DNA from: Microcoleus sp. EPA2
GTDB lineage: Bacteria > Cyanobacteriota > Cyanobacteriia > Cyanobacteriales > Microcoleaceae
Reading direction: 5' to 3'
Assembly: GCA_020882975.1 (NCBI GenBank)
Contig: JAHRFD010000005.1
Location: forward strand, 177,271 to 241,270
DNA: 64,000 nt
In this document: in pieces, positions 42,760-51,747 of the stretch
Position numbering within the stretch: the stretch's first letter is position 1
How the letters are laid out: every line of letters starts with the position of its first letter
Translations under genes and position numbers: made by a program
Notes under the pieces: model-generated
Told to the model about the DNA's origin: nothing
Databases searched by the model: none
What the model saw: only the letters and a program-made list of their open reading frames with translations

Positions 42760-44038
42760 AAAAAAATTGAGTGAGTTTCCTTGCTTTCTCGATTCGATGT
42801 TCTATGCAGTCTGAAAAATTCGGAGTTTCGAGGTTGCGAGTATTTTTGAGAAAAAATACTTACTGCAACAGCAAAAATGGCATAAACTGGCAAATTCCCA
42901 GCAGCATCCTGCGAGGGAAGTCGGAATTTTGTTAATAGTTAGTTGGCGGCCGTTCTGAGTTAATGAGTTATTAGTGATTAGTTGTATTTTCTACTAACTG
43001 CTAACTGCTAACTATTAACTACTAACCATTTACCAAAATACTTAGTAGTTGTCTATCGCTCCTAAGAGCGATCGAGTATTTGGGGTATCCGTGGTGGCAC
43101 ACAGGCCACATTCTGACTCGAAAAATTGCTGCTACAGGCGATCGAATGTATGAGTCCCAGAAACCGTCCAGATAGTAGAGCTTAAACACTTCTACCTTGT
43201 AGCATCTGCTTGATACCTTCGAGAACCAGCGACAGCAGCACCCGGTCAGCTCAGCTAGTGTCACCTCCCCCCACTGTGCATAGTGCCAGTGAAAGCCAAC
43301 AGGAAGGCTCTTTCCCTCTGAGTTCTGAGCCGGTCACAAACGAAGGAAGCAACAGGCTATCCCTCGCCTGCAATTTCGCATAAAGACTTTCCGCGAGCCA
43401 TTTCCGTGCTCCCGCGCTGATGTGCTTGCTGTTAATCTTGATTCGATCCATGAGCGCTTGCGGTTCTAATTAACAGAACACCTGACACTAGACGCACTCT
43501 CGGACATCATAGCTGTTCCTGGGCTTCTCAAATGCTTCGCTGAGGCATTCCCAGGAAAACTGTATTCCTGTAGCAGGTCTTGCCAACGGCAATTAGGCTG
43601 CTCCATCCAACCAATTGCCAACCTAAGCCTTGGGAGAATCTGTTCTAGAGCCCTCAATCTTGGCTGGCGACGACAATATTGTTTTAATAGTTGCCGACCA
43701 CCGCAGGCCGTACTTGGCGCGTGGGACTGGACTAATTCACATCTATAAGTTGCTGAAATTAGCGGCCCCATAACTTAAAGATAGTCGCGATTGATGAACC
43801 GAGCAATATCTGCTGTAAGGTATGCCGTCTTTTAAAATCATACTCTCTCCTTAGCAAGTAAGCAGTAGTGAGTGTTACAGACACCAAATTATGACCAAGG
43901 TGGTGTATAAAAATTAATGTTAAGAATTAATTTGACTGTGAAGCTGCTGGTCGGGAACAGGGGTTTTAGGCAGGTTAGCCGAGTCCACGACACAAATCAA
44001 AATCGCACTTTGGAAAAGCAGTTTTTTTTACTTTCCAT
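42760..44038. other. Long intergenic region with no convincing gene
   Basis: About 1.3 kb. 42975-43026 holds heptamer-like AACTGCT/ACTACTA repeats. 43030-43790 is less AT-rich than usual intergenic DNA. On the minus strand three consecutive short frames occur (43466-43771, 43251-43451, 43022-43264). None has a recognisable domain or ribosome-binding site, and beyond the stop of the second the same frame continues into a plausible helical stretch (RVLLSLVLEGIKQMLQG). This could be a decayed gene or a structured RNA. Nothing is called as CDS. 43790-44038 shows no feature. Confidence 0.4.
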
Positions 44039-44083
44039 AAAAAATCCCAAGTCGGCAATTTATCTAAAATTGCCGACTTGGGA
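44039..44083 (-). terminator. Rho-independent terminator of the stress-protein gene
   Basis: Perfect 17-bp inverted repeat, TCCCAAGTCGGCAATTT at 44045-44061 and its complement at 44067-44083. On the minus strand it is followed by six T residues. It lies 45 bases after the stop at 44128. Confidence 0.93.
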
Positions 44084-44127
44084 GATGATTTTGCGGTTAG
44101 ATATCTATTCGCAAAAGCTGAGTTCAC

Positions 44128-45336
44128 TTACAGCCGACTGTGGCTGGTAACACCCTGATTTGGGTCATAAATATGAGGAGTGGTCTCAACTCCAGGAGCG
44201 CCGGGAACACCGTAGTCAGTGCGAGCAGTATCCACGCTGGGGTAATCGTAGATACCCAAGTTCTGAATACCTCCCTTGTTGAGAATTGTTTCGGCTTTGG
44301 CGATTTCTGCTTCACTACCGTTAAGCAGTACCAGATAGTCTCCGCGAGATACTCGATCGCTGTATGCTTTAGCTTCATCTTCGGGAATTCCCAAACCAGC
44401 TAGGGCTCCGATCAAACTACCTGCTGTGGCACCCAAAGCAGTACCAGCCAATGTAGTCGCAATCGCCGTAGCTTCAGCACCCGCCAACATAATCGGTCCA
44501 ATACCGGGAATGGCCAACAAGCCCAGACCTACCAACAAACCAGTCAAACCGCCCAAAGCGCCACCGGTGAGAGCGCCCTTACTAGCACCTTCATCAGCCT
44601 TATTGTCCGTGCCCTCTTTGACATCAATACCTGCAATTTCGCCCTTAGAGTCGGCATCCTTAGCGATGACCGAAACCCGATCCATATCGAAACCCGCAGC
44701 TCTAAGCTCTGTGAGCGCTTGTTCCGTCTCACGTCTGGTAGAAAATACGCCCACAGCGCGCTTGTGGCGGCCCGAAGCTTTACGGTGAGAGTCTACCGGT
44801 ACATCGTAAATACCCCAATCTTGAATACCCCGGACACTGAAAATTCCTTCAGCGGTAGCAATTTCCTCATCGGTACCTTCTACCAATACCAAATATTCTC
44901 CACGGGAAATGCGATCGCTATAAATTTTAGCTTTGTCATCTGGAACTCCCAAACCTACCAAACCGCCAACTAAACCTCCAGCAGCGGCTCCAATGGCGCC
45001 TCCGACAGCAGTGTCAGCCAGCAAAGTAGCCAAAGCTCCCCCAGCCATCACAGGTCCAACTCCCGGAATCGCCAGCGCACCAATGCTTCCGAGCAAACCA
45101 ATCAAACCCCCAGTCACCACTCCCGCCGTCGCCCCTGCTTTCGCGCCACCGGCCACTTGGTCATCGGTACTCTTACCCGCAGTCGCACCAGCGATTTTGC
45201 CTCCATCCAGATTTTCGCCCACTACCGACACTCTATTCATCGGAAACCCTGCACTTTGTAGTTCGAGCAGAGCGAGTTCAGTATCTCGGTAATTAGAAAA
45301 TACTCCTACAGCCCGTTTGTGTTGACCTAAAGCCAT
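44128..45336 (-). CDS. Tandem GSP17M/YflT-domain general stress protein with glycine-rich membrane-like segments
   Basis: 402 residues built of two homologous halves. Each starts with HKRAVGVFS...(D/E)TE.AL.EL..AGF.M(N/D)RVSV (residues about 5-40 and 190-225), the general-stress-protein 17M/YflT signature. Each half continues into a Gly/Ala-rich stretch (GGLIGLLGSIGALAIPGVGPVMAGGALA; second half alike) resembling a glycine-zipper membrane helix pair, and ends with (G/S)..Y.DR(I/V)SRG(D/E)YLVL. The duplication within one gene is clear. AAGGAG precedes the ATG. It is likely induced by osmotic, cold or light stress, as relatives are; that is inferred. Confidence 0.87.
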   Translation of the reverse strand: MALGQHKRAVGVFSNYRDTELALLELQSAGFPMNRVSVVGENLDGGKIAGATAGKSTDDQVAGGAKAGATAGVVTGGLIGLLGSIGALAIPGVGPVMAGGALATLLADTAVGGAIGAAAGGLVGGLVGLGVPDDKAKIYSDRISRGEYLVLVEGTDEEIATAEGIFSVRGIQDWGIYDVPVDSHRKASGRHKRAVGVFSTRRETEQALTELRAAGFDMDRVSVIAKDADSKGEIAGIDVKEGTDNKADEGASKGALTGGALGGLTGLLVGLGLLAIPGIGPIMLAGAEATAIATTLAGTALGATAGSLIGALAGLGIPEDEAKAYSDRVSRGDYLVLLNGSEAEIAKAETILNKGGIQNLGIYDYPSVDTARTDYGVPGAPGVETTPHIYDPNQGVTSHSRL

Positions 45337-45584
45337 TTTTTTTCTCCTTCAAAATATTGTAGTTTTAACTTGTCAACAACTACAGAATTTAATTTCTGTT
45401 TGCTGCTATCAATACATTTACTCATTTTTTACCTAGCAAATTCATCGCTCGTTGGACATAACTTGCTTCTGTATCTTCCGACCGATATTCAAGGGTTTTC
45501 CACGGAGTAAATCCATGTATCCATTAGAGATTTAAAAGTAAAGAATTTGCTCCTTTTATGCTGAGTAACCAGGATTGAAATCGA

Positions 45585-45611
45585 CAAAAAAAGTCCCAGG
45601 AGAAGGGGACT
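45585..45611 (-). terminator. Terminator after the BON lipoprotein gene
   Basis: Stem AGTCCC at 45592-45597 and GGGACT at 45606-45611. On the minus strand seven T residues follow. It lies about 50 bases past the stop codon at 45660. Confidence 0.82.
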
Positions 45612-45659
45612 CATAAATCTAGGGGATATTCAAGTCTGATTTGGTATTACTACTGAAGC

Positions 45660-46124
45660 TTATTGGGGTGTAGCCGGGGCAACAACTGCGGTAACGTTTA
45701 CTGTTTTGACACCCTTAATCTGTTTAGCTAAGGGTTCAATTTTAGCTAAATCTTGTTGATTGGGAACTGTTCCTCCGATGGTAACTACCCCATCTTTGGC
45801 CTCCACAGTTAACTGACCTTTCGTAATATTGACTTCCAACTTAGAGCGCACTTCACTTTTAAGGTCGCCGTCGGCTCTAATGGCATCGCCACCTGTCACA
45901 TTGTTGCGCTGTTCTCGTGCCCTAATATCAGAATTGGCTTGGGCTTTGCGAATATCGCTAGTTGCGTCGCCCTGAGTTTTTTGTACGGTCTCGGCTGCGG
46001 GAGGACTAGCTGTAGTTTGTGTGGCGGAATTAGGAGCATCAGCGCTAGTTTTTGCACCTTCACTGCAAGCTACTGCTCCAAATAACAGAATACCGCCGAT
46101 CAAAAATGGTGTTAGTTTGTTCAT
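45660..46124 (-). CDS. BON-domain lipoprotein
   Basis: 154 residues. The signal peptide MNKLTPFLIGGILLFGAVAC has a lipobox (GAVAC) with the lipidated Cys at residue 20. A Ser/Thr/Ala-rich linker and a charged segment follow (ATSDIRKAQANSDIRAREQR). The BON domain is at about 85-150 (DLKSEVRSKLEVNITKGQLTVEAKDGVVTIGGTVPNQQDLAKIEPL...VKTVNV). BON domains bind phospholipid and are found in OsmY-type stress proteins. Together with the adjacent stress-protein gene (separate transcripts, each with its own terminator) this suggests an envelope stress role, which is inferred. Confidence 0.9.
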   Translation of the reverse strand: MNKLTPFLIGGILLFGAVACSEGAKTSADAPNSATQTTASPPAAETVQKTQGDATSDIRKAQANSDIRAREQRNNVTGGDAIRADGDLKSEVRSKLEVNITKGQLTVEAKDGVVTIGGTVPNQQDLAKIEPLAKQIKGVKTVNVTAVVAPATPQ

Positions 46125-46329
46125 AATATTTGAATACCCAACAGGTAAGTTTTAGGTGATAGGACTGATTGTTTGGCTTTTGTGGTTTGAATTTAAAAAC
46201 CTTATTTTTAATATAAATATTTTGGTAAATAGCTACATCGCTCTACAGGTGTAACTTTGTTCTATGTCGTTAGACATAGTAAAAAAAATTCAGGGAGCCA
46301 CGATGGGGATAATTTTGATAGATTTGAAG
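46125..46329. other. AT-rich region upstream of the BON gene
   Basis: Carries the presumed promoter of the BON lipoprotein gene on the minus strand. No recognisable RNA or gene. Confidence 0.35.
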
Positions 46330-46438
46330 TAATTGGTCATTGGTAATTGGTAATGGGTAATGGGTAATTGGTAATTGGTAATTGGTAATTGGTAATTGGT
46401 AATTGGTAATTGGTAATTGGTAATTGGTAATTGGTAAT
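46330..46438. repeat. Heptamer tandem repeat (TTGGTAA)
   Basis: About fifteen nearly perfect head-to-tail copies of the 7-base unit TTGGTAA, with a few GGGTAAT variants at the left end. Such short tandemly repeated repetitive sequences are well known between genes of filamentous cyanobacteria. It adjoins the partial inverted-repeat element at 46439-46520. Confidence 0.95.
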
Positions 46439-46520
46439 GCCCTATACCCTCCCCCCCAGGGGGAGCTGGGGGGTTCCCCATTACCTATTACCTAGTACCC
46501 ACCTAACTGAGAAAGGCTAT
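46439..46520 (-). repeat. Partial copy of the MITE-like element (inverted relative to 55415-55589)
   Basis: Ends with AACTGAGAAAGGCTA at 46506-46520, the same terminal sequence as the element at 55.4 kb. Inward it shares ATTACCTAGTACCCACCTAA, then a C-rich/G-rich hairpin core (CCCCCCAGGGGGAG) and GCCCTATA next to the heptamer array. The opposite terminus is missing. Confidence 0.8.
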
Positions 46521-46572
46521 AGATTGTTTGCTCGCCTAAAATATCCGTAAAACCTGCCCGGAATTATCTAAA

Positions 46573-47337
46573 CTATCTCGTGACGCATTGTCCGCCCACG
46601 ACTACCCGACACTGATTTCGGCTATCGTCAATCCGAGCCGAATCTAAATTCCTCGTGCGGGGGTTATAGTAATAATCTCCCTGGGGATAATCGCGAGTTG
46701 GTATGGCACAATAAGTCGTATCTCCATCATCAAACCTTACTCTCACCAGAGAACGTCTCTGGCTACAATCCACAGCCCGCAAACCCAAATCATCTCGCAA
46801 AATCCGTTCTCCGTCGTACCTGCTGTTCTTATCTCCGCGATTGTATCGCCGGTTATTGCTCCTGTTATCCCGCCAATCCCTAGCCATTCTGTCACCCTGA
46901 ATTCCCGAAACTTCCAAGGTATAATCTCCGCCTCTGGTAGCATCTTTTGCTAATACTAACAGTCGATAATCGCCACTACGGGGAATCTGATAATTAAAAG
47001 AAGTCTCTTGGGTAAAAGCTACTTGTTTGTTATTCCCATAAAACAGCACCATCACAGGAGTAAAACCGCCACTTCTGTTAGTGTTTAAATAAACTTCGAC
47101 ATCATCGCCTTCGTTAGCAGTGAAAGTGTATTCTTGCCCGCGTAATTCTTCGGTTGGTGCTCCGGGGACCCACATATTTCGGAAGCGGTAGATGGTGGAT
47201 GTGCGACGAATTACTCCGTCGATGCGATCGCCGTTGGTGATTTGTTCAGCCGCAGCACCGGAGGAAATTCCAGTCAGTGCTAATCCTGCAACTAGCACAG
47301 CGGCGGTAATATTTTTTAACAAATTGTGTGTTTTCAT
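46573..47337 (-). CDS. Secreted protein with pre-peptidase C-terminal (PPC)-like domain
   Basis: 254 residues from the ATG at 47337, chosen because AAAGAGGTT precedes it and the signal peptide starts there (MKTHNLLKNITAAVLVAGLA, cleavage near GAAA|EQ). Residues about 30-150 read ITNGDRIDGVIRRTSTIYRF...GQEYTFTANEGDDVEVYLNTN ... FNYQIPRSGDYRLLVLAKDA..GGDYTLEVSG, the PPC beta-sandwich pattern. The C-terminal 100 residues are Arg/Asn/Asp-rich (WRDNRSNNRRYNRGDKNSRY) and then hold a small Cys-containing domain (four Cys). Periplasmic or extracellular. No protease domain is attached; function unknown. Confidence 0.82.
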   Translation of the reverse strand: MKTHNLLKNITAAVLVAGLALTGISSGAAAEQITNGDRIDGVIRRTSTIYRFRNMWVPGAPTEELRGQEYTFTANEGDDVEVYLNTNRSGGFTPVMVLFYGNNKQVAFTQETSFNYQIPRSGDYRLLVLAKDATRGGDYTLEVSGIQGDRMARDWRDNRSNNRRYNRGDKNSRYDGERILRDDLGLRAVDCSQRRSLVRVRFDDGDTTYCAIPTRDYPQGDYYYNPRTRNLDSARIDDSRNQCRVVVGGQCVTR

Positions 47338-47566
47338 ATTAACCTCTTTGGGTAATTTTTTAATTTTTTTTGGCTGTGTTGATACCGACATTTGCACAGA
47401 TAAACGCGGTAATGGATCGTCGGTAAAAGGCTACATTTTAAATATACTTTCGCTCATCCAGTGTCAACCTCACCCAACAGGACTATTTAGCCACTGCCAA
47501 CTGCGATCGCTCAGAATTTAGCACAAAGGTAGTTAATTATTTTTCATCCTATCTAAACGGTCATTT

Positions 47567-48475
47567 TTACCCGCAAAGGAGCATTCCCGATTCAGCATCG
47601 AGACTGGCCATAATTCCCATTGGTAAAGCAGCGTTAACTCCGTCGTGTCCAAAGGGTAAATCCGAGACAATGGGAATATTTAAGTCACCGAGGCGATCGC
47701 GCAAAACTTCTTCTACACTAAAACTGGGAATCTGCGAGTCAATCTCGCAGCGACTGAAACGTCCCAAAGCAATCCCCTGCACCCCTGTAAAAGCCCCCGC
47801 CATCCGCCACTGAGTCAACATTCGATCGATCCTGTAAGGAGCCTCTGAAACATCCTCAAATGCTAGAATCACCCCGGTTAAATCCGGTTGATAGGGGGTT
47901 CCGAGCAAATGAGTAGCCACCGTCAGATTCGCTGGAAACAGCCTCCCCGTAGCCTTTGGACCACCCCATCCCTTACCTTGTAAAGATGGTAACGGACGAC
48001 CTTCTACATAATCAAAAAGACGATCGACAGACCAATCTGGTTCCAGGCCCAAAGTAGTCAGCAGTGGTCCGTGAACGCCCCAAATGCCTAGTTTATCCTG
48101 ATTCCAGAGCAAAGCCGTAATATCTGAAAAGCCAATCAGCCATTTCGGAGAATGGGTATCAGGAATTGGTGATTGGGTATTTTTTGCCACTTTTCCTGTT
48201 TCCAAAAGTCTAGTGCTGCCGAAACCACCGCGCACGCATAGAATACCGCGACAATCTGGGTCCTTGAGGGCATCGGCAAGTTGTTGGAGTCTGTTTTCGT
48301 CAGAACCAGCCAAATAGCCCCAGCGATCGTCAAAACCGGGACTTAATTCAACTCTATAGCCGCGGGATTTCCAAATTTCTACACCACGTTCAAAGTTAGT
48401 TAATTCTCGCAAAGTACCACTAGGGGAAATTACTCTGAGCAAATCTCCTGGTTGTAGAAACTCTATGTTACTCAT
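47567..48475 (-). CDS. LD-carboxypeptidase, peptidase family S66 (LdcA/MccF-like)
   Basis: 302 residues. The nucleophile Ser lies in WLIGFSDITALLWN, the oxyanion/structural region is ILCVRGGFGSTRLLE, and the catalytic Glu and His are expected in LAFEDVSEAPYRIDRML and PFGHDGVNAALPMG. Family members cut the L,D-bond of tetrapeptides in murein recycling, or immunity peptides of the microcin C type. Cytosolic, no signal. A short segment QSPIPDTHSPK between the glycine-rich loop and the Ser region is encoded by DNA resembling the local heptamer repeats. It lies 40 bases downstream of proA on the same strand, so the two may be co-transcribed. Confidence 0.92.
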   Translation of the reverse strand: MSNIEFLQPGDLLRVISPSGTLRELTNFERGVEIWKSRGYRVELSPGFDDRWGYLAGSDENRLQQLADALKDPDCRGILCVRGGFGSTRLLETGKVAKNTQSPIPDTHSPKWLIGFSDITALLWNQDKLGIWGVHGPLLTTLGLEPDWSVDRLFDYVEGRPLPSLQGKGWGGPKATGRLFPANLTVATHLLGTPYQPDLTGVILAFEDVSEAPYRIDRMLTQWRMAGAFTGVQGIALGRFSRCEIDSQIPSFSVEEVLRDRLGDLNIPIVSDLPFGHDGVNAALPMGIMASLDAESGMLLCG

Positions 48476-48514
48476 TTGTGATTGGTTATTTGTGATTTTT
48501 ATATTATTCAGGAT

Positions 48515-49795
48515 TTACAAATCCCGATGACTAAACTTTTGAGACTGATTTCCCACATAACTAGCGGCAATATGGCCATCTCCCACCACTCGATATTTGT
48601 ACGTCACCAATCCTTCTAAACCAACAGGTCCGCGAGGTGGCATTTGCTGGGTGCTAATCCCCACTTCTGCGCCAAAACCGTAGCGGAAACCATCGGCAAA
48701 TCGAGTGGAACAATTGTGATAAACTCCGGCCGCATCTACTCGATCTAAAAAGGTTTCGGCGGCTTCGCTATCTTCGGTGACAATTACATCTGTGTGTCGG
48801 GAACCGTAGGTATTGATGTGATTAATTGCTGCTTCCACAGAATCTACTATTTTGATAGACAAAATTAAATCGCTATATTCTGTAGACCAATCTGTTTCTG
48901 TAGCTGCGGCAATATCCAAGATTTCACGAGTTTTTTCGTCTCCCCGCAGTTCGACTTTTTTCTCCTGCAAAGCGGAGGCTACTAGGGGCAAAAAATTGGG
49001 AGCGATCGCACTGTGAACCAACATAGTTTCAATGGCATTACAAGCTGCGGGATACTGAGTTTTGGCATCGACGGCAATCGAGATTGCTTTGTGAATATCC
49101 GCGGCTTGGTCTGCATACAAATGACAAATTCCGTCGGCGTGTCCCAACACTGGAATTCTGGTATTTTCCTGCACGAACTGAACAAAAGAGTTGGAACCTC
49201 TGGGAATAATCAAATCTATATATTTATCCATTTTTAGCAATTCGATGGTTTCTTCCCGCGTGGTTAGTAACTGCACAACTTGGGGATTGACTACGGTTTC
49301 TGCTAAGGCTTGTTGAATAATTTTTGTCAGTATTTCGCAGGAACGGACTGCCTCTTTGCCACCTTTGAGAATCACGCCATTTCCTGATTTGATTGCCAAG
49401 GATACTATCTGAATTAAAGCTTCGGGACGGGCTTCAAAAATAATGCCTAAAACGCCCAAAGGACAGGTAACGCGCTTCAGAATTAATCCTGTATCCAATT
49501 CCCGGTGAATTTGCACGACACCGATCGGGTCGGGCAGTTTGGCAACGTCGCGCACACCGGCGATCGCACTTTTCAACTTCACCTCATCTAACTTCAGGCG
49601 ATCGTACAACGGTTTAGCAATGCCCTCGGCTTGAGCGGCTTGGCAATCTGCCACATTTGCCGCCACAATGGAGGGCGCAGCAACTTCTAAAGCTTTAGCA
49701 ATAGCTTCAATAGCTTGATTTTTGGCATCCGCGGACAAAACGGCTAACTTTCTAGCAGCTTGGCGGGTGGTTTGGGCAATTTGGGCGATCGACAT
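48515..49795 (-). CDS. proA: Glutamate-5-semialdehyde dehydrogenase (gamma-glutamyl phosphate reductase)
   Basis: 426 residues, normal for ProA. It begins with the NAD(P)-binding aldehyde-dehydrogenase fold ([36 protein letters not shown]). The catalytic Cys lies in [15 protein letters not shown]. The C-terminal signature has [31 protein letters not shown] and [15 protein letters not shown]. It reduces gamma-glutamyl phosphate with NADPH in proline synthesis. The start [20 protein letters not shown] fits. Divergent from the M48 protease gene. Confidence 0.96.
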   Translation of the reverse strand: MSIAQIAQTTRQAARKLAVLSADAKNQAIEAIAKALEVAAPSIVAANVADCQAAQAEGIAKPLYDRLKLDEVKLKSAIAGVRDVAKLPDPIGVVQIHRELDTGLILKRVTCPLGVLGIIFEARPEALIQIVSLAIKSGNGVILKGGKEAVRSCEILTKIIQQALAETVVNPQVVQLLTTREETIELLKMDKYIDLIIPRGSNSFVQFVQENTRIPVLGHADGICHLYADQAADIHKAISIAVDAKTQYPAACNAIETMLVHSAIAPNFLPLVASALQEKKVELRGDEKTREILDIAAATETDWSTEYSDLILSIKIVDSVEAAINHINTYGSRHTDVIVTEDSEAAETFLDRVDAAGVYHNCSTRFADGFRYGFGAEVGISTQQMPPRGPVGLEGLVTYKYRVVGDGHIAASYVGNQSQKFSHRDL

Positions 49796-49969
49796 AACAG
49801 TAACTTGTCAAAAAATTATTATACTCAGTTTCTATTTTAACAAAACTAGAACAAATTCTATACTTTTGTTGAGAATCTCTACCACATTCCGAAGTCACAA
49901 GCTAAAACAGTGAAGTACATACAAAGCCTGACGGACATTCCTCTTTTAAAATAACCTTTGGAGATTATT

Positions 49970-51682
49970 ATGTCTTCTCAATCCCGCCTACACAAGACAG
50001 GAAGAGCGGCTAAAGCTGGCGTTAAGCTGGTACAAAAAACGGGAGGAAATCTCGTTTTAGCTTCCGGTGTCACCATCACCCTGCTATTAGGTATGGTGTT
50101 AGCCTTATCCTTAGCGGCAGTTTTCATTATCAATAGTCCCGATCCAGTAACCGGATTGGCGATCGCACTTCCCATTACCCTAATTTTCAACATCGCTACT
50201 TTTTTCCTCTCACCTTGGTTAATGGACTTAACCCAAAACTGGCTTTACAATACTCGCTGGGTTTCCCTAGCAGAAATTGAAGACAAAAGTCCTGAAACAG
50301 CGAAAGTTATTCATAAAGTTTGTCAGCAAAAAAAATTGAAGCAACCACGGTTAGGAATTATCGATGACCAAAACCCCACTGCTTTTACCTACGGTTCCTT
50401 TCCCAACAGCGCTCGCGTCGTCGTCAGTGAAGGTCTTTTTACCTATTTAGATGACGATGAAGTTGCCACTGTTTACGCCCACGAACTAGGTCACATCGTC
50501 CACTGGGATTTTGCAGTCATGACTTTAGCTTCGACTTTAGTGCAGATTACTTATTTAATTTACACTACTGCTCACAGGCTCGGCAATAGGGGTGGGGAAA
50601 AAGTGAAAGATGCAGCCAGTTCCGTTGCCGCTGTGGCTTATTTGTTTTACATTATCGGCACTTATTTGTTACTATACTTGTCGCGCACCAGGGAATATTT
50701 TGCTGACCATTTTGCTGCTGAAACTACTGGCAACCCCAATGCTTTGTCCCGCGCTTTAGTCAAAATTGCTTACGGGATTTTGGAAGAAGGACAAAGGGCA
50801 ACAGAACCCAGCCGCTTATTAGAAGGAACTCGCGCTTTAGGCATTTACGATGCCAAAGCTGCCACATCTACAGGCACTGCTTACCGGATTTCTTCGGAAC
50901 CTGAAAAGATCGGGCGAGTATTTTTGTGGGATATGTTTAATCCTTGGGCTTGGTGGATGGAGTTGAATTCGACTCACCCGCTGACTGGTAAACGAGTTCG
51001 CGCTTTGAGCACTTATGCGGAACAATTAGGCTTAGATATTGAGTTTGATATGGGGATGATTGTCGGCGAAGGTCGCAATTTAAGCAAGGGGAAATTGTAC
51101 GGCAATTTTGTGTTGGATTTGCTGCTTTACAGTGCAGAAATTGTCGGTTTGTCTGTGGGTTTTGCGATCGGAATTTCCCTGTCGGCTGCCAATCCGATGA
51201 TGATGATTGCCTGTCCTTTAATCGGTTTGGGTACTGGGATTTTGCTGAAGAGTTTGGTGATGTTCCCGACATACAACCAAGCAGAGAGTTTGGATGTTTT
51301 AACCTTAATGTCTGATCCCTATGCTAGTCCTTTGCGGGGTCAACCTGCGAAACTTCAGGGCGAATTAATTGGTCGTGGTGATGCTGGTTATACTTTCGGT
51401 TCTGATTTGAAATTACAAGATAGAACCGGGATGATTTATCTGCGTTATGCTTCTCGTTTTGGCCCGATTGGTAATTTTCTGTTTGGGATGAAACGGGTGA
51501 AAAGTTTGATTGGGATGGATGTTCAGGCTTTGGGTTGGTTCCGGCGCGGTGTCGCACCTTGGATGGATTTAATTCAGCTTGAAAGCGATAGCGGTACGAC
51601 GGTTAATAGTTATCATCGCTTCTGGTCTTTGGTATTGGCGATTGGGGCGATCGCGATCGGTATTGCATCGCTATTTCTGTGA
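49970..51682 (+). CDS. M48-family membrane metalloprotease (HtpX-like)
   Basis: 570 residues from the ATG at 49970, preceded by TTTGGAG; a TTG at 49958 is rejected. Two hydrophobic segments at about 35-95 (VTITLLLGMVLALSLAAVFI; ALPITLIFNIATFFLSPWL) precede the zinc site HELGH at about residue 175 (YAHELGHIVHWDF). A further helix pair and the third zinc ligand in SRTREYFADHFAAE follow. The C-terminal 200 residues extend beyond classical HtpX, with two more helices and a soluble part (GELIGRGDAGYTFGSDLKLQ), typical of cyanobacterial members. Probable membrane-protein quality control. Confidence 0.93.
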   Translation: MSSQSRLHKTGRAAKAGVKLVQKTGGNLVLASGVTITLLLGMVLALSLAAVFIINSPDPVTGLAIALPITLIFNIATFFLSPWLMDLTQNWLYNTRWVSLAEIEDKSPETAKVIHKVCQQKKLKQPRLGIIDDQNPTAFTYGSFPNSARVVVSEGLFTYLDDDEVATVYAHELGHIVHWDFAVMTLASTLVQITYLIYTTAHRLGNRGGEKVKDAASSVAAVAYLFYIIGTYLLLYLSRTREYFADHFAAETTGNPNALSRALVKIAYGILEEGQRATEPSRLLEGTRALGIYDAKAATSTGTAYRISSEPEKIGRVFLWDMFNPWAWWMELNSTHPLTGKRVRALSTYAEQLGLDIEFDMGMIVGEGRNLSKGKLYGNFVLDLLLYSAEIVGLSVGFAIGISLSAANPMMMIACPLIGLGTGILLKSLVMFPTYNQAESLDVLTLMSDPYASPLRGQPAKLQGELIGRGDAGYTFGSDLKLQDRTGMIYLRYASRFGPIGNFLFGMKRVKSLIGMDVQALGWFRRGVAPWMDLIQLESDSGTTVNSYHRFWSLVLAIGAIAIGIASLFL

Positions 51683-51695
51683 TTTCTTTTCTGTT

Positions 51696-51743
51696 AGCAC
51701 CCCGACTTATGCAAAAAGTCGAGGTGCTGGTATTTGGCTTTTT
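51696..51743. terminator. Terminator between the M48 protease and acyltransferase genes
   Basis: Inverted repeat AGCACCCCGACTT (51696-51708) with AAGTCGAGGTGCT (51716-51728), one mismatch, followed by GGCTTTTTTAG on the plus side. It serves the convergent pair at 49970 and 51748. Confidence 0.8.
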
Positions 51744-51747
51744 TAGT

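Noticed and set aside
42440-42814. Plus-strand frame of 124 codons opposite the pentapeptide-repeat gene
   Set aside because: The Lys/Leu/Ala/Pro-rich text is the mirror of pentapeptide repeats; the minus-strand gene is clearly the real one.
43020-43790. RNase P RNA or tmRNA gene
   Set aside because: The conserved blocks I know (GAGGAAAGTCCGGGC for RNase P, GGGGCTG...TTTCGAC for tmRNA) are absent on both strands.
43917-44150. 77-codon plus-strand frame
   Set aside because: Runs through the strong terminator hairpin at 44039-44083 and into the 3' end of the stress-protein gene.
46330-46438. CRISPR array
   Set aside because: The repeat is a 7-mer directly joined head to tail, without spacers.
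46290-46481. 63-codon minus-strand frame made of HYQLPITNYQLPITNY-type repeats
   Set aside because: Translation of the intergenic heptamer array; not a gene.
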